DNA of 55,452 nt from Shewanella sp. TC10. GTDB lineage: Bacteria; Pseudomonadota; Gammaproteobacteria; Enterobacterales; Shewanellaceae. The notes below the pieces were generated by a model, which saw nothing but the letters and a program-made list of their open reading frames with translations, made no database searches and was not told where the DNA came from. Shown here one piece after another: positions 18,806 to 28,073 of this stretch (its first letter is position 1; each line of letters opens with the position of its first letter). Where the stretch lies: contig NZ_VKHR01000031.1 of NCBI RefSeq assembly GCF_009663145.1, forward strand, positions 1-55,452, read 5' to 3'. Both the position numbers and the translations under genes were made by a program.

Positions 18806-18834
18806 CGTTAAAATATTATTTTAACGCCTTTTTT
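18805..18834 (+). terminator. Strong plus-strand intrinsic terminator without an obvious gene
   Basis: GCGTTAAAAT (18805-18814) pairs with ATTTTAACGC (18818-18827) around ATT, followed by CTTTTTTT. There is no annotated plus-strand gene for 1.3 kb upstream (serC is on the other strand), so it must end a short transcript that starts after about 18670. Confidence 0.85.
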
Positions 18835-19140
18835 TGATATAATTGACAGCTTTAACTTAACGAATGCCATCAACAAATTGGCAGATGCTATGAACAAACA
18901 GGCAAATCCTTGTATGAATAAACCCAATGAGTTCTTCAAAAATTCATTAGTCACTTTTTAATTATTATTCTTCATTAACGACTAGTAATCAGAACTGATT
19001 TGCACAACAATACCTGATACAAATTAGTAACAAACGTCATTTCAATGACAATCTTGACATCAGAATCAACATAAAATCGACATAAAGTCGACATCAAAAC
19101 AATAAAAATTAGATCGTATTAACGGTCACTGGAACTGTAA
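18835..19140. other. Spacer upstream of serine hydrolase gene
   Basis: About 300 bp, AT-rich. It holds an 11-bp tandem repeat (19056-19099) close to the start codon and no ORF with a ribosome binding site apart from a 23-codon frame (18890-18961) that I do not consider supported. Confidence 0.4.
19056..19099. repeat. Imperfect 11-bp tandem repeat
   Basis: CAACATAAAAT, CGACATAAAGT and CGACATCAAAA follow each other at exact 11-bp spacing (19067-19099), preceded by a weaker GACATCAGAAT copy. It lies about 40 bp upstream of the serine hydrolase start. Confidence 0.7.
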
Positions 19141-20307
19141 ATGTTTTTAAAACCTATTTTGCTTTTAGGCACTTTATCTATTGGGGCATTAAGTCCAACT
19201 TCCTCTTTTGCCGCATCGCAATCTGAATACCATAAAATTTCCGATAACTTTAAACATAACTTTCATAGCCAGCTGAAAAAAAACAAAGTGCCAGGTGGCG
19301 CTTTTGTTATTGTTGAAGGCAATGAAATACTTAAACTGAGTACCTATGGCAAACGGACTAAAGGTGGCAGCTTAAATGTAAACGCAGATACAGTCTTTCG
19401 ATTAGCTTCTGTATCCAAAACCTTTGCTGGTACATTAGCCAGTATGCTAGTTACTGAAAATAAACTACATTGGCAAGAGCCCATTGTTAACTATCTGCCT
19501 GAATTTACCCTTGCAGATAAACAACAAGCTAAGGACATCAATTTAGGTCATATCATTGGCCAAAGTACCGGTCTTATGCCGAACAGTTACGATAATTTGA
19601 TCAATGCTGATGTAGGCATGGAAAGGATCATTAATAAGTTTTCTGAATTAACCCCGATGTGCAAACCTGGTGTTTGCTATAGCTATCAGAATGTAGCCTT
19701 TTCATTTATCCAAGATGCCATAGAGCAGCAATCAGGCCAAAGTTACGAGAGTTTAATTCAGCAAAAAATATTCTCGCCACTTAAAATGGACACAGCATCA
19801 ATTGGTTACGATGCATTTGATAAACAAACAAATCGCGCCGAACCGCATGTCAAAACTCAATCAGGCTTTAGAAAGGTAAAAGTTAAATCCAATTATTATA
19901 AATTAGCACCAGCCGCTGGTGTAAACGCCAGCATTACCGATATGTCAAAGTGGTTAATTGCTAATTTAGGCGAAAACCCTGGGGTGTTATCAAACAGAGT
20001 GATTAAAGATGTCACCACTGCCGGTGTTAGAACAACTAAAGAGCTTCGACGTCGTGATTGGCGCGCATTCCTTGATAATGCACATTATGGCAAGGGCTGG
20101 CGCGTTTATGAATTTGAAGGACGACCTTTAATTTATCATGCTGGTTGGGTTGCAGGATATGTAGCTGAAGTGTCTTATTCACCAGAATTAAATATTGGAA
20201 TGGCAATGTTGCTCAATGGTGAATCTAGAGTCATTGCTAAACTAAGTTCAAACTTTTGGCGTGATGCCTTTAAACGCGCCGATACTTTAGCTAAAAATAA
20301 CGGCTAG
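19141..20307 (+). CDS. Serine hydrolase, class C beta-lactamase / PBP-like (S12 family)
   Basis: The product (388 residues) starts with a signal peptide ending at FAA near residue 25, so it is exported. The S12 motifs are S90-V-S-K93 in LASVSKTF, Y182-Q-N184 in YSYQNVAFS, and HAG in IYHAGWVAGY near residue 330, where true beta-lactamases usually have KTG. HxG is common in esterase or peptidase-like members, so the substrate may be an ester or D-amino-acid peptide; beta-lactam hydrolysis cannot be assumed. The gene lies alone between serC and gyrA and converges on gyrA across a bidirectional terminator. Confidence 0.85.
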   Translation: MFLKPILLLGTLSIGALSPTSSFAASQSEYHKISDNFKHNFHSQLKKNKVPGGAFVIVEGNEILKLSTYGKRTKGGSLNVNADTVFRLASVSKTFAGTLASMLVTENKLHWQEPIVNYLPEFTLADKQQAKDINLGHIIGQSTGLMPNSYDNLINADVGMERIINKFSELTPMCKPGVCYSYQNVAFSFIQDAIEQQSGQSYESLIQQKIFSPLKMDTASIGYDAFDKQTNRAEPHVKTQSGFRKVKVKSNYYKLAPAAGVNASITDMSKWLIANLGENPGVLSNRVIKDVTTAGVRTTKELRRRDWRAFLDNAHYGKGWRVYEFEGRPLIYHAGWVAGYVAEVSYSPELNIGMAMLLNGESRVIAKLSSNFWRDAFKRADTLAKNNG

Positions 20308-20347
20308 CTTGTAAGAAGCTTTAAGTTAATTACTAGGTTATTAGTTA

Positions 20348-20396
20348 CTTGGCTAATTATTTGGTTGGAAATTGACTTGGTTAATTATTTGGTTGG
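20348..20396. repeat. Direct repeat of 21 bp
   Basis: CTTGGCTAATTATTTGGTTGG (20348-20368) recurs with one mismatch at 20376-20396. It lies in the 3' region between the serine hydrolase stop and the terminator. Confidence 0.75.
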
Positions 20397-20442
20397 TTAT
20401 AGTTAAAGAGTGAACTTATTAAACTTTATTATTTCAGACATT

Positions 20443-20471
20443 AAAAAAGGATGCCATTGGCATCCTTTTTT
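20443..20471. terminator. Bidirectional terminator between serine hydrolase gene and gyrA
   Basis: GGATGCC (20449-20455) pairs with GGCATCC (20459-20465) around ATT, with six A before and six T after. Confidence 0.92.
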
Positions 20472-20492
20472 GTATTCACTTAACGCTTAGTT

Positions 20493-23180
20493 TTAAGCAT
20501 CAGCTTCAGGTGTATCATTTGCATCGTCAGTAGTGTTTTCTACTGCTGGTGTTTCAGGCTGTTCGCCCTCCTCACCTTCAATAAACTCTTCTGTGACTTC
20601 AATTTCATCTAGTCTTTGCAAACCGACTACTTTTTCATCTTCAGCAGTACGAATGATTGTCACACCTTGTGTGTTACGACCAATCAGTGATACGCCGTTA
20701 GAAGGAGTACGTACTAGAGTACCTTTGTTGCTGATCAACATGATTTCTTCAGATTCAGTCACCTGAACAGCGCCAACGACTGCACCGTTACGCTCACTCA
20801 CCTTGATAGAAACAACACCCTTAGTACCACGGCTCTTCGCTGGGTATTCAGAAAGGTCAGTTCGTTTACCATAACCGTTTTCAGTTACCGTAAGAATTGA
20901 ACCTTCTTCTTTAGGGATGATCATTGAAACAACTTTTTGACCATCTTCAAGTTTGATACCACGAACACCCGTTGCCGTACGACCCATAGGACGTATAGCA
21001 ATCATATCTTCACCGGTTTCAGGATCTTTCTTAACTTCACCAGTTTCAGAATCGCGTACTTTCTCGTTAAAGCGAACAACTTTACCTTCATTTGAGAACA
21101 ACATGATGTCATCACTACCATTAGTAATATCAACACCAATCAATTGATCATCATCTTTAAGGTTTACTGCAATAATGCCGTTTGCACGAGGATTACTGTA
21201 AGCCGTTAATGCTGTTTTCTTAACGGTGCCGTGAGCGGTAGCCATAACAATGAACTTATCATCAGCATATTCACGCACTGGTAGAATCGCTGTAATACGT
21301 TCACCATCAGAAAGCGGTAACAAGTTAATGATTGGGCGGCCACGTGCTGTGCGGCTTGCCAACGGTAACTGGTAAACTTTAAGCCAGTACATTTTACCGA
21401 AGTCAGAGAAACAAAGAATCGTGTCATGAGTATTGGCAACAAGTAGTTTTTCAACGAAATCTTCATCTTTCACTTTCGTTGCTGCTTTACCTTTACCACC
21501 ACGGCGCTGCGCTTGGTAATCAGTCAATGGCTGATATTTAGCGTAACCCATGTGTGATAATGTCACGACGACATCTTCTTCGTTAATTAAGTCTTCTAGA
21601 CTCATATCAACTTCGTTTTGATTAATCACAGTTCGGCGCTCATCACCATACTGTTCAAGCATTTCTTCAAGCTCTTCTTTGATCACTTCCATTAAGCGTT
21701 CAGGGCTACGAAGAATGAATAGTAAGCTTGCGATGAATTCAAGTAATTCTTCGTATTCGTTAAGAATTTTCTCGTGCTCAAGGCCAGTTAAGCGATGAAG
21801 ACGTAATTCAAGAATTGCTTGTGCTTGCTGCTCAGTTAAATAGTATTTGCCATCGCGAATACCAAAATCTGGTTCTAACCATTCTGGACGGGCAGCATCA
21901 TCACCTGCTTTTTCAAGCATGCTTTGTACATGGCCTAAATCCCAACCTTGCTCAACTAATTTAACTTTTGCTTCAGCTGGCGTTGGTGAGTTCTTAATCA
22001 GCGCAATAATCGGATCGATATTTGCTAAAGCAATCGCAAGTGCTTCAAGGATATGAGCGCGGTCACGAGCTTTACGTAATTCAAATACTGTACGACGAGT
22101 AACAACTTCACGGCGATGAAGAATAAAGCACTCAAGCATTTCTTTAAGGTTAAACAACTTAGGCTGACCATTAGTCAATGCCACCATGTTGATACCAAAA
22201 GAACATTGCATTTGAGTTTGAGCATATAAGTTGTTTAGAACAACTTCACCGACTTCACCACGTTTAATCTCAACAACGATACGCATACCGTCTTTGTCAG
22301 ACTCATCGCGTAAACCGGTAATACCTTCAATTTTCTTATCCTTAACAAGCTCGGCGATTTTTTCAATTAATCGAGCTTTGTTAACTTGATAAGGAATTTC
22401 GGTAACGATAATACGTTCACGACCGTTATCTTCTTCAATCTCAGCTTTAGAGCGCATGACTGCACGGCCACGGCCCGTTTTATAAGCATCAATAATACCT
22501 TTACGGCCATTGATTGTTGCAGCTGTTGGGAAATCAGGTCCTGGAATGTGTTCCATTAACTGTTCGATTGAAAGGCTTGGTTCAGCAATCAATGCTAAAC
22601 AGCCATTAATCACTTCAGTGATATTATGCGGCGGAATATTGGTCGCCATACCAACAGCAATACCCGATGAACCATTAATTAATAAGGTCGGTACGCGTGT
22701 TGGTAATACTGCTGGAATAAACTCTGTACCATCATAGTTAGGTACAAAATCTACTGTTTCTTTTTCTAAATCGGCTAAAAGTGAATGAGCCAATTTTTCC
22801 ATACGGATTTCGGTATAACGCATTGCCGCAGCAGAGTCACCATCTACTGAACCAAAGTTACCTTGGCCGTCAACAAGCGTATAACGCATTGAGAATGGCT
22901 GCGCCAAACGAACGATTGTGTCATATACAGCTGTATCACCATGTGGGTGATACTTACCGATTACGTCACCAACAACACGAGCAGATTTTTTATAAGGCTT
23001 ATTATAGTCGTTCTTTAATTCGTTCATTGCGAATAAAACACGACGGTGAACAGGTTTTAAACCGTCACGAACGTCGGGTAATGCACGACCTACGATTACA
23101 CTCATCGCATAATCTAAATAAGAATTCTTTAGTTCGTCTTCGATGTTAATTGGCGAAATTGATGTTGCCAGATCAGTCAT
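20493..23180 (-). CDS. gyrA: DNA gyrase subunit A
   Basis: GyrA, 895 residues (E. coli 875), the DNA-breaking and rejoining subunit of gyrase. The N-terminal 90 residues align without gaps to E. coli; the active-site Tyr lies in [10 protein letters not shown] (Tyr122 equivalent). In the quinolone-determining region the sequence is [13 protein letters not shown]: position 83 is Thr (Ser in E. coli), position 87 is Asp. The C-terminal beta-pinwheel with the GyrA box QRRGGKG (near residue 560) and an acidic tail follow. The long spacing of AGGGG to the ATG (about 12 nt) makes the ribosome binding site unremarkable. An 8-bp inverted repeat lies in the leader. Confidence 0.98.
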   Translation of the reverse strand: MTDLATSISPINIEDELKNSYLDYAMSVIVGRALPDVRDGLKPVHRRVLFAMNELKNDYNKPYKKSARVVGDVIGKYHPHGDTAVYDTIVRLAQPFSMRYTLVDGQGNFGSVDGDSAAAMRYTEIRMEKLAHSLLADLEKETVDFVPNYDGTEFIPAVLPTRVPTLLINGSSGIAVGMATNIPPHNITEVINGCLALIAEPSLSIEQLMEHIPGPDFPTAATINGRKGIIDAYKTGRGRAVMRSKAEIEEDNGRERIIVTEIPYQVNKARLIEKIAELVKDKKIEGITGLRDESDKDGMRIVVEIKRGEVGEVVLNNLYAQTQMQCSFGINMVALTNGQPKLFNLKEMLECFILHRREVVTRRTVFELRKARDRAHILEALAIALANIDPIIALIKNSPTPAEAKVKLVEQGWDLGHVQSMLEKAGDDAARPEWLEPDFGIRDGKYYLTEQQAQAILELRLHRLTGLEHEKILNEYEELLEFIASLLFILRSPERLMEVIKEELEEMLEQYGDERRTVINQNEVDMSLEDLINEEDVVVTLSHMGYAKYQPLTDYQAQRRGGKGKAATKVKDEDFVEKLLVANTHDTILCFSDFGKMYWLKVYQLPLASRTARGRPIINLLPLSDGERITAILPVREYADDKFIVMATAHGTVKKTALTAYSNPRANGIIAVNLKDDDQLIGVDITNGSDDIMLFSNEGKVVRFNEKVRDSETGEVKKDPETGEDMIAIRPMGRTATGVRGIKLEDGQKVVSMIIPKEEGSILTVTENGYGKRTDLSEYPAKSRGTKGVVSIKVSERNGAVVGAVQVTESEEIMLISNKGTLVRTPSNGVSLIGRNTQGVTIIRTAEDEKVVGLQRLDEIEVTEEFIEGEEGEQPETPAVENTTDDANDTPEADA

Positions 23181-23536
23181 AAACTGCTCGTTCCCCTAAA
23201 ATTAGCGCACAATAATTATTCCATTTTATTGTGTAGCTCAAAAACGTGATTTGGCATTCTAACACAGATATATAAAGTGGCTAGACCCTATGACAACGAA
23301 AAGTGAAAGCAAGTGAAAAACTTAATAAAAACAGCAAGAATTAGTCAATATTGATTAGATAATTCTACTATTAAATCAGTTTAAACTTGCTTGGATAATC
23401 ACAATGGCTTTTTTATCAGCAAATACTGCCGAATATATAACCAATTGAAAATGAATCTTGTTTCATCTCACTATGTTTATCCAAACGTATGGTTATAATG
23501 CATGCAATAATCATAAATAAATCATGGGTCCTTGCT
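23181..23536. other. Divergent promoter region between gyrA and ubiG
   Basis: About 355 bp. It contains the gyrA leader with an inverted repeat (23208-23233), a TAGAAT hexamer on the minus strand near 23255 that could be the gyrA -10 without a good -35, a 10-bp tandem duplication AAGTGAAAGC/AAGTGAAAAA at 23301-23320, and the self-complementary TCAATATTGA at 23345-23354. No ORF is supported. Confidence 0.4.
23208..23233 (-). promoter_or_regulatory. Inverted repeat in the gyrA leader
   Basis: CACAATAA (23208-23215) and TTATTGTG (23226-23233) are perfect inverted repeats with a 10-bp spacer, 28-53 bp upstream of the gyrA start. No T-run follows, so it is not a terminator; it may be an operator or an extrusion-prone element. 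Confidence 0.4.
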
Positions 23537-24265
23537 ATGTCGAACCAAGAACACACAAGTCAACAAAACGTTGACCATCAAGAAATCGAAAAATTTGCCA
23601 AAATGGCTGCGTCTTGGTGGGATCCTAACGGCGATTTTAAACCACTCCACCAACTAAACCCGTTACGTTTAAATTATATCGATCAAACCAGTGGTGGCAT
23701 TTTTGATAAACACGTCATCGATATCGGTTGTGGTGGCGGAATTTTATCTGAAAGCATGGCTAAAATTGGTGCGAAAGTAACAGGTTTAGACATGGGAGAA
23801 GCCCAGATTGAGGTAGCTAAATTACATGCCTTGGAAACTGGAGTTGATATAAATTACGATACTATGACAGCAGAAGAACATGCCCAATCGCATCTTGGAC
23901 ATTATGATGTTGTCACTTGCATGGAAATGCTAGAACACGTACCTGACCCTTTATCAGTCATTCAAGCTTGTTGTGACATGGTGAAACCAGGCGGACATGT
24001 TTTTTTCTCAACCATTAATCGCAGTATGATGTCATACATCCAAGCCATTGTGGGTGCTGAGTATGTTTTAAAAATGCTCCCAGTTGGAACACACGACCAT
24101 AGCAAGTTCATTAAACCTTCTGAGCTTATTACCTTAGTAGATAACACCGAATTAATTTGCCGCGATGCACTAGGTATTACCTACAATCCAATTTCAGGTG
24201 TATATAAATACACTAATAAAGTGGATGTAAACTATATGATTGCGACACAGAAAATAGAAGATTAA
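23537..24265 (+). CDS. ubiG: Ubiquinone biosynthesis O-methyltransferase UbiG
   Basis: UbiG (242 residues) carries out both O-methylations of the ubiquinone ring with S-adenosylmethionine. The SAM motif I is [14 protein letters not shown], followed by [12 protein letters not shown] and [35 protein letters not shown] N-terminal sequence is characteristic. The ATG at 23537 gives the family N-terminus; the frame is open to 23489 but the extension is not family-like. It is divergent from gyrA, the usual arrangement in gammaproteobacteria, and is followed by a HAD phosphatase gene. Confidence 0.96.
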   Translation: MSNQEHTSQQNVDHQEIEKFAKMAASWWDPNGDFKPLHQLNPLRLNYIDQTSGGIFDKHVIDIGCGGGILSESMAKIGAKVTGLDMGEAQIEVAKLHALETGVDINYDTMTAEEHAQSHLGHYDVVTCMEMLEHVPDPLSVIQACCDMVKPGGHVFFSTINRSMMSYIQAIVGAEYVLKMLPVGTHDHSKFIKPSELITLVDNTELICRDALGITYNPISGVYKYTNKVDVNYMIATQKIED

Positions 24266-24357
24266 TTGACTCTGCTTTATACAATGCTTTGGGTTATACC
24301 TATGTGGGTTATATCGATTTGAGTTTTAGCCATTTGAACGTGATTTTAAATTATTAA

Positions 24358-24416
24358 AGTATCTGTTCAAAGTCTTTGTTAGAAGTATTTGTTAATAGTA
24401 TCTGTTAATAGTTAAC
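24358..24416. repeat. 13-bp tandem repeat, four units
   Basis: AGTATCTGTTCAA, AGTCTTTGTTAGA, AGTATTTGTTAAT and AGTATCTGTTAAT follow at exact 13-bp spacing (24358-24409), then a partial AGTTAAC. It lies in the spacer between ubiG and the HAD phosphatase gene. Confidence 0.8.
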
Positions 24417-24490
24417 TCTCTCCATTCTTTGCCACATTTTAAGGTTTTAATTTAAGATGTGGCACATCAAAATTCTTATTAAGGCATTAA

Positions 24491-25168
24491 ATGAATTTAA
24501 TTAAAGCAGTGTTATTTGATTTAGATGGCACATTAGCGGATACCGCACCTGATTTAATTCATGCCTTAAACCTTAGTTTAGAAGAACGAGGGCTTGCTGC
24601 TCAGAGCGTTGATAAGTTACGTTACTCTGCTTCTCACGGCAGCTTGGCATTAGTTAAAGCAGGCGTACCTCACCTCAGTGAAGCAGAGCAAATTGATATT
24701 CAACAATCATTACTTATGCATTATAAAAAGGTAAATGGCGAAAAAGCTCAATTGTTTGCAGGTTTTGACGACTTTTTAGATATGCTGGAATCCAATGATA
24801 TACCGTTTGGTATTGTCACTAATAAACAAGCAAAATTTACCCGCCCTCTCCTTAATGCACTGAGTCTAACTCATCGAGCTAAATCCATTGTAAGTGGAGA
24901 CTCTACCCTTCATCCTAAGCCGCATACAGCACCAATGTTGTTAGCTGCACAGCAAATAAACTGTAAACCAGAGAATATATTATATTTGGGCGATGCTGAA
25001 AGAGACTTAGTGGCAGCAGCGAATGCTGGCATGGTCGGTGGCACTGCTTTATGGGGCTATTTGTCAGACTCGGATTCACCTGAGCAATGGCCAAGTCAAA
25101 TTGAGTTCAATACCGTTGATCACTTGCATCAATTTTTTACGACATCCATTTTGCATCAATTTAGTTAA
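24491..25168 (+). CDS. HAD-family phosphatase, Gph/MupP-like
   Basis: The product (225 residues) is a subfamily IA HAD hydrolase: nucleophile motif I DLDGTLADT at the N-terminus, TNK (motif II) near residue 112, HPKPHTAP with the motif III Lys near 144, and GDAERD (motif IV) near 168. Annotation by length alone would be phosphoglycolate phosphatase. The position directly after ubiG and the ending ALWGYLS...PEQWPSQ resemble MupP, the N-acetylmuramate 6-phosphate phosphatase that follows ubiG in Pseudomonas. Both readings are possible. A ribosome binding site AAGG lies about 8 nt before the ATG. Confidence 0.82.
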   Translation: MNLIKAVLFDLDGTLADTAPDLIHALNLSLEERGLAAQSVDKLRYSASHGSLALVKAGVPHLSEAEQIDIQQSLLMHYKKVNGEKAQLFAGFDDFLDMLESNDIPFGIVTNKQAKFTRPLLNALSLTHRAKSIVSGDSTLHPKPHTAPMLLAAQQINCKPENILYLGDAERDLVAAANAGMVGGTALWGYLSDSDSPEQWPSQIEFNTVDHLHQFFTTSILHQFS

Positions 25169-25431
25169 TTTACTGAATCTATATGGCACATGCAATTAGG
25201 TCTATCATCCATATAGTGCATTAGCTTTTAATGAACTAACGACTCAATATTGGCTTAGCAAATCTGACTAACAAAAATCAAACTATTTTTATAACAAAAC
25301 AATTGATCGCTGATTATTTTAGCGATCAAACTTACCGCCGCCATAGTACATAAATTAACCTCCCTCACGAATTTAAAGCGCAATTTGCGTTAGCAGGTTA
25401 GCTTTTACTAACTTGTATCAATATACATGAG

Positions 25432-25451
25432 ATATCCACAAGTTATTCATA
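25432..25451 (+). promoter_or_regulatory. Two adjacent DnaA-like boxes upstream of nrdA
   Basis: ATATCCACA (25432-25440) and TTATTCATA (25443-25451) are each one base off the DnaA consensus TTATNCACA and stand 2 bp apart in the same direction. E. coli nrdAB has the same tandem pair of boxes about this far upstream. Confidence 0.5.
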
Positions 25452-25478
25452 AAAATCTTGCTTGCAAATGGTGACTAA

Positions 25479-25525
25479 CCTCACTATCTTGTATGTATTA
25501 AATTTAAAAACACCATATCTTGTGT
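25479..25525 (+). promoter_or_regulatory. Tandem NrdR boxes upstream of nrdA
   Basis: Box 1 CCTCACTATCTTGTAT (25479-25494) and box 2 ACACCATATCTTGTGT (25510-25525) share TATCTTGT and start exactly 31 bp apart, three helical turns, as in known NrdR operators (consensus close to ACACTATATCTTGTGT). NrdR represses ribonucleotide reductase genes when dATP is high. Confidence 0.75.
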
Positions 25526-25730
25526 GTGACATCACTACGAGACACTAGCCTAAAAAGCTCAGTATCTTGCTGTAACACTAGTATTTTTGTAAATATTATG
25601 TTGTGAATGCTTTTGGATGATCAACTTACAAGGGAACGTAATGTGATTTATTGGCGATCGTAAGTAACGAGTTGTAGAAAGATCCAAAGATAAATTACAC
25701 CAATAAATATAGAACCAAGGCCTCTTTTTA

Positions 25731-28019
25731 ATGAACAGCAATATGACAGTCACTAAACGCAGTGGCGAACGCGAAACAATCGATTTAGACAAAATTCATC
25801 GCGTTATCGAATGGGCAGCTAAAGGACTGAATAATGTCTCAGTCTCCGAAGTAGAATTACGTTCTCACCTTCAATTCTATGAAGGTATTCCTACAGAAGC
25901 TATCCATGAAACTATCATTAAAGCAGCAGCAGATCTTATTTCCCCAGAATCTCCTGACTATCAGTTTCTTGCTGCTCGCTTAGCTGTTTTTCATCTACGT
26001 AAAAAAGCATTTGGCCAATTCGAGCCTCCTAAGTTAATTGATCAAGTTAATCGCTTAGTTGAACTCGGAAAATACGATAAGCATATTATCGCAGATTATA
26101 CTGCTGAAGAACTGGATATCCTTGACGGTTACATGGACCATTGGCGTGATATGGACTTCTCTTATGCTGCTGTTAAGCAATTAGAAGGTAAGTATCTCGT
26201 TCAAAACCGTGTCACTAACGAAATCTACGAAAGCGCTCAGTTTTTATATATTTTAGTCGCGGCATGCTTATTCGCTAAATATCCAAAAGAAACTCGCCTT
26301 GACTACATTAAGCGTTTTTACGATGCCGTATCGACGTTTAAAATATCATTACCTACACCTATCATGGCTGGGGTTCGTACTCCAACACGTCAATTCAGCT
26401 CATGTGTATTGATTGAATGTGACGATAGCTTAGATTCTATTAATGCTACAGCATCTTCAATCGTTAAATACGTTAGCCAACGAGCTGGCATAGGCATTAA
26501 CGCTGGTCGCATCCGTGCATTAGGTAGCCCAATTCGAGGTGGTGAAGCATTCCATACCGGTTGCTTACCTTTCTATAAGTATTTCCAAACAGCGGTTAAG
26601 TCTTGTTCTCAAGGCGGCGTACGTGGTGGAGCTGCAACCCTTTTCTACCCGATTTGGCATTTAGAAGTTGAATCACTGCTTGTACTTAAGAATAACCGTG
26701 GTGTTGACGACAACCGTGTCCGTCATCTTGATTACGGTGTGCAATTAAACAAACTGATGTATCAGCGTTTAATTAAATCTCAAAACATCAGTTTATTCAG
26801 CCCATCTGATGTGCCTGGTTTATACGATGCATTCTTTGCTGACCAAGTTGAGTTTGAACGTCTATATCTACAGTACGAAGCTGACACTAGCATTCGCCGT
26901 AAAGAGATTAAAGCAGTTGAATTATTTTCACTGATGATGCAAGAGCGAGCTTCTACTGGTCGTATTTACATTCAAAACGTGGACCACTGTAATACTCACA
27001 GCCCGTTTGATCCAAAAGTTGCACCAATCAAACAATCTAACCTTTGTTTAGAAATTGCATTGCCTACTAAGCCAATGAAAAACATTGAAGATCCAAATGG
27101 CGAAATCGCTCTTTGTACTCTTTCAGCGCTAAACCTTGGCGCAATAGATGATTTGTCAGAGTTAGAGCCTTTAGCTGATTTAGCCGTTCGTGCTTTGGAT
27201 AACTTACTCGATTATCAAGATTACCCAATTATCTCTGCGCAACTTGGTTCGATGAATCGCCGTACTCTTGGTATAGGTGTTATCAACTTTGCAAATTATC
27301 TTGCAAAAAATGGCATGAAATATTCTGATGGCTCTGGTAATAATTTAACCCATAAGACATTTGAAGCGATTCAATTCTATTTATTAAAAGCGTCAATGAA
27401 CTTAGCTAAAGAGCAAGGTGCATGTCCGTTATTTAATGAAACAACATACGCAGAAGGTATCTTGCCAATTGATACTTACAAGCGTGACCTTGATAAGATT
27501 TGTACTGAACCGCTTCATATGGATTGGGAAGGTTTACGTAGCGACATACAAGAGCACGGTCTACGTAACTCAACATTGTCTGCATTAATGCCTTCTGAGA
27601 CGTCTTCTCAGATTTCAAATGCAACAAACGGTATTGAGCCACCACGTGGATTAATCAGCGTAAAAGCAAGTAAAGATGGTCAGTTAAAGCAAGTAGTACC
27701 TGATTTTGATGAGCTAAAACATCAATACGAATTGCTTTGGAATATGCCGAATAATAATGGTTATTTAGAATTAGTCGGGATTATGCAGAAGTTTATCGAC
27801 CAAGCAATTTCCGCCAACACTAACTACGACCCTACTCGCTTTGACGGTCAAAAAGTTCCAATGCAAACCTTGCTTAAAGATTTGCTAACAGCCTACAAGT
27901 TAGGGGTAAAAACCCTTTACTATCACAACACTCGTGATGGTGCATCTGACAACTTAGACGACATCACTGTAGTCGAAAAAGAAGATGACGATTGTGCCGG
28001 CGGCGCTTGTAAAATTTAA
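25731..28019 (+). CDS. nrdA: Ribonucleoside-diphosphate reductase class Ia, alpha subunit
   Basis: NrdA (762 residues; E. coli 761) reduces ribonucleoside diphosphates to deoxyribonucleotides. The N-terminal ATP cone (MTVTKRSGERETIDLDKIHRV region) is present, so activity is allosterically controlled by ATP/dATP. SSCVLIE and SNLCLEI carry the active-site cysteines, and the C-terminal tail DDDCAGGACKI has the Cys-x4-Cys shuttle. ATG 25731 is used; an ATG four codons on (25743) would also be in frame. It is followed by nrdB after 54 bp that hold a terminator-like hairpin. Confidence 0.98.
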   Translation: MNSNMTVTKRSGERETIDLDKIHRVIEWAAKGLNNVSVSEVELRSHLQFYEGIPTEAIHETIIKAAADLISPESPDYQFLAARLAVFHLRKKAFGQFEPPKLIDQVNRLVELGKYDKHIIADYTAEELDILDGYMDHWRDMDFSYAAVKQLEGKYLVQNRVTNEIYESAQFLYILVAACLFAKYPKETRLDYIKRFYDAVSTFKISLPTPIMAGVRTPTRQFSSCVLIECDDSLDSINATASSIVKYVSQRAGIGINAGRIRALGSPIRGGEAFHTGCLPFYKYFQTAVKSCSQGGVRGGAATLFYPIWHLEVESLLVLKNNRGVDDNRVRHLDYGVQLNKLMYQRLIKSQNISLFSPSDVPGLYDAFFADQVEFERLYLQYEADTSIRRKEIKAVELFSLMMQERASTGRIYIQNVDHCNTHSPFDPKVAPIKQSNLCLEIALPTKPMKNIEDPNGEIALCTLSALNLGAIDDLSELEPLADLAVRALDNLLDYQDYPIISAQLGSMNRRTLGIGVINFANYLAKNGMKYSDGSGNNLTHKTFEAIQFYLLKASMNLAKEQGACPLFNETTYAEGILPIDTYKRDLDKICTEPLHMDWEGLRSDIQEHGLRNSTLSALMPSETSSQISNATNGIEPPRGLISVKASKDGQLKQVVPDFDELKHQYELLWNMPNNNGYLELVGIMQKFIDQAISANTNYDPTRFDGQKVPMQTLLKDLLTAYKLGVKTLYYHNTRDGASDNLDDITVVEKEDDDCAGGACKI

Positions 28020-28039
28020 TCAATAATTAGCATATAATT

Positions 28040-28062
28040 GCGGGGACTCTCCCCGCTTTTTT
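28040..28062 (+). terminator. Intrinsic terminator/attenuator between nrdA and nrdB
   Basis: GCGGGGA (28040-28046) pairs with TCCCCGC (28050-28056) around CTC, followed by six T. It ends 11 bp before the nrdB start, and the following GGGA serves as nrdB ribosome binding site. Confidence 0.85.
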
Positions 28063-28073
28063 GGGATATATAA

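Larger units (their letters stand above)
25169..25730 (+). promoter_or_regulatory. Long regulatory region upstream of nrdAB
   Basis: This 560-bp gene-free region precedes nrdA. It contains adjacent DnaA-like boxes (25432-25451) and two NrdR-like boxes (25479-25525), listed separately. A third degenerate match CAGTATCTTGCTG lies at about 25560-25572, and a direct repeat AGGCCT-poor AT tract follows. No supported ORF lies here. Large nrd promoters with DnaA and NrdR control are known from E. coli. Confidence 0.6.

Noticed and set aside
18890..18961. A 23-codon frame (MNKQANPCMNKPNEFF...)
   Set aside because: It has no ribosome binding site, no terminator and no recognisable features.
22781..23149. 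A 122-codon frame antisense to gyrA
   Set aside because: It is the shadow of a long, conserved gene in the opposite strand and has no recognisable protein features.
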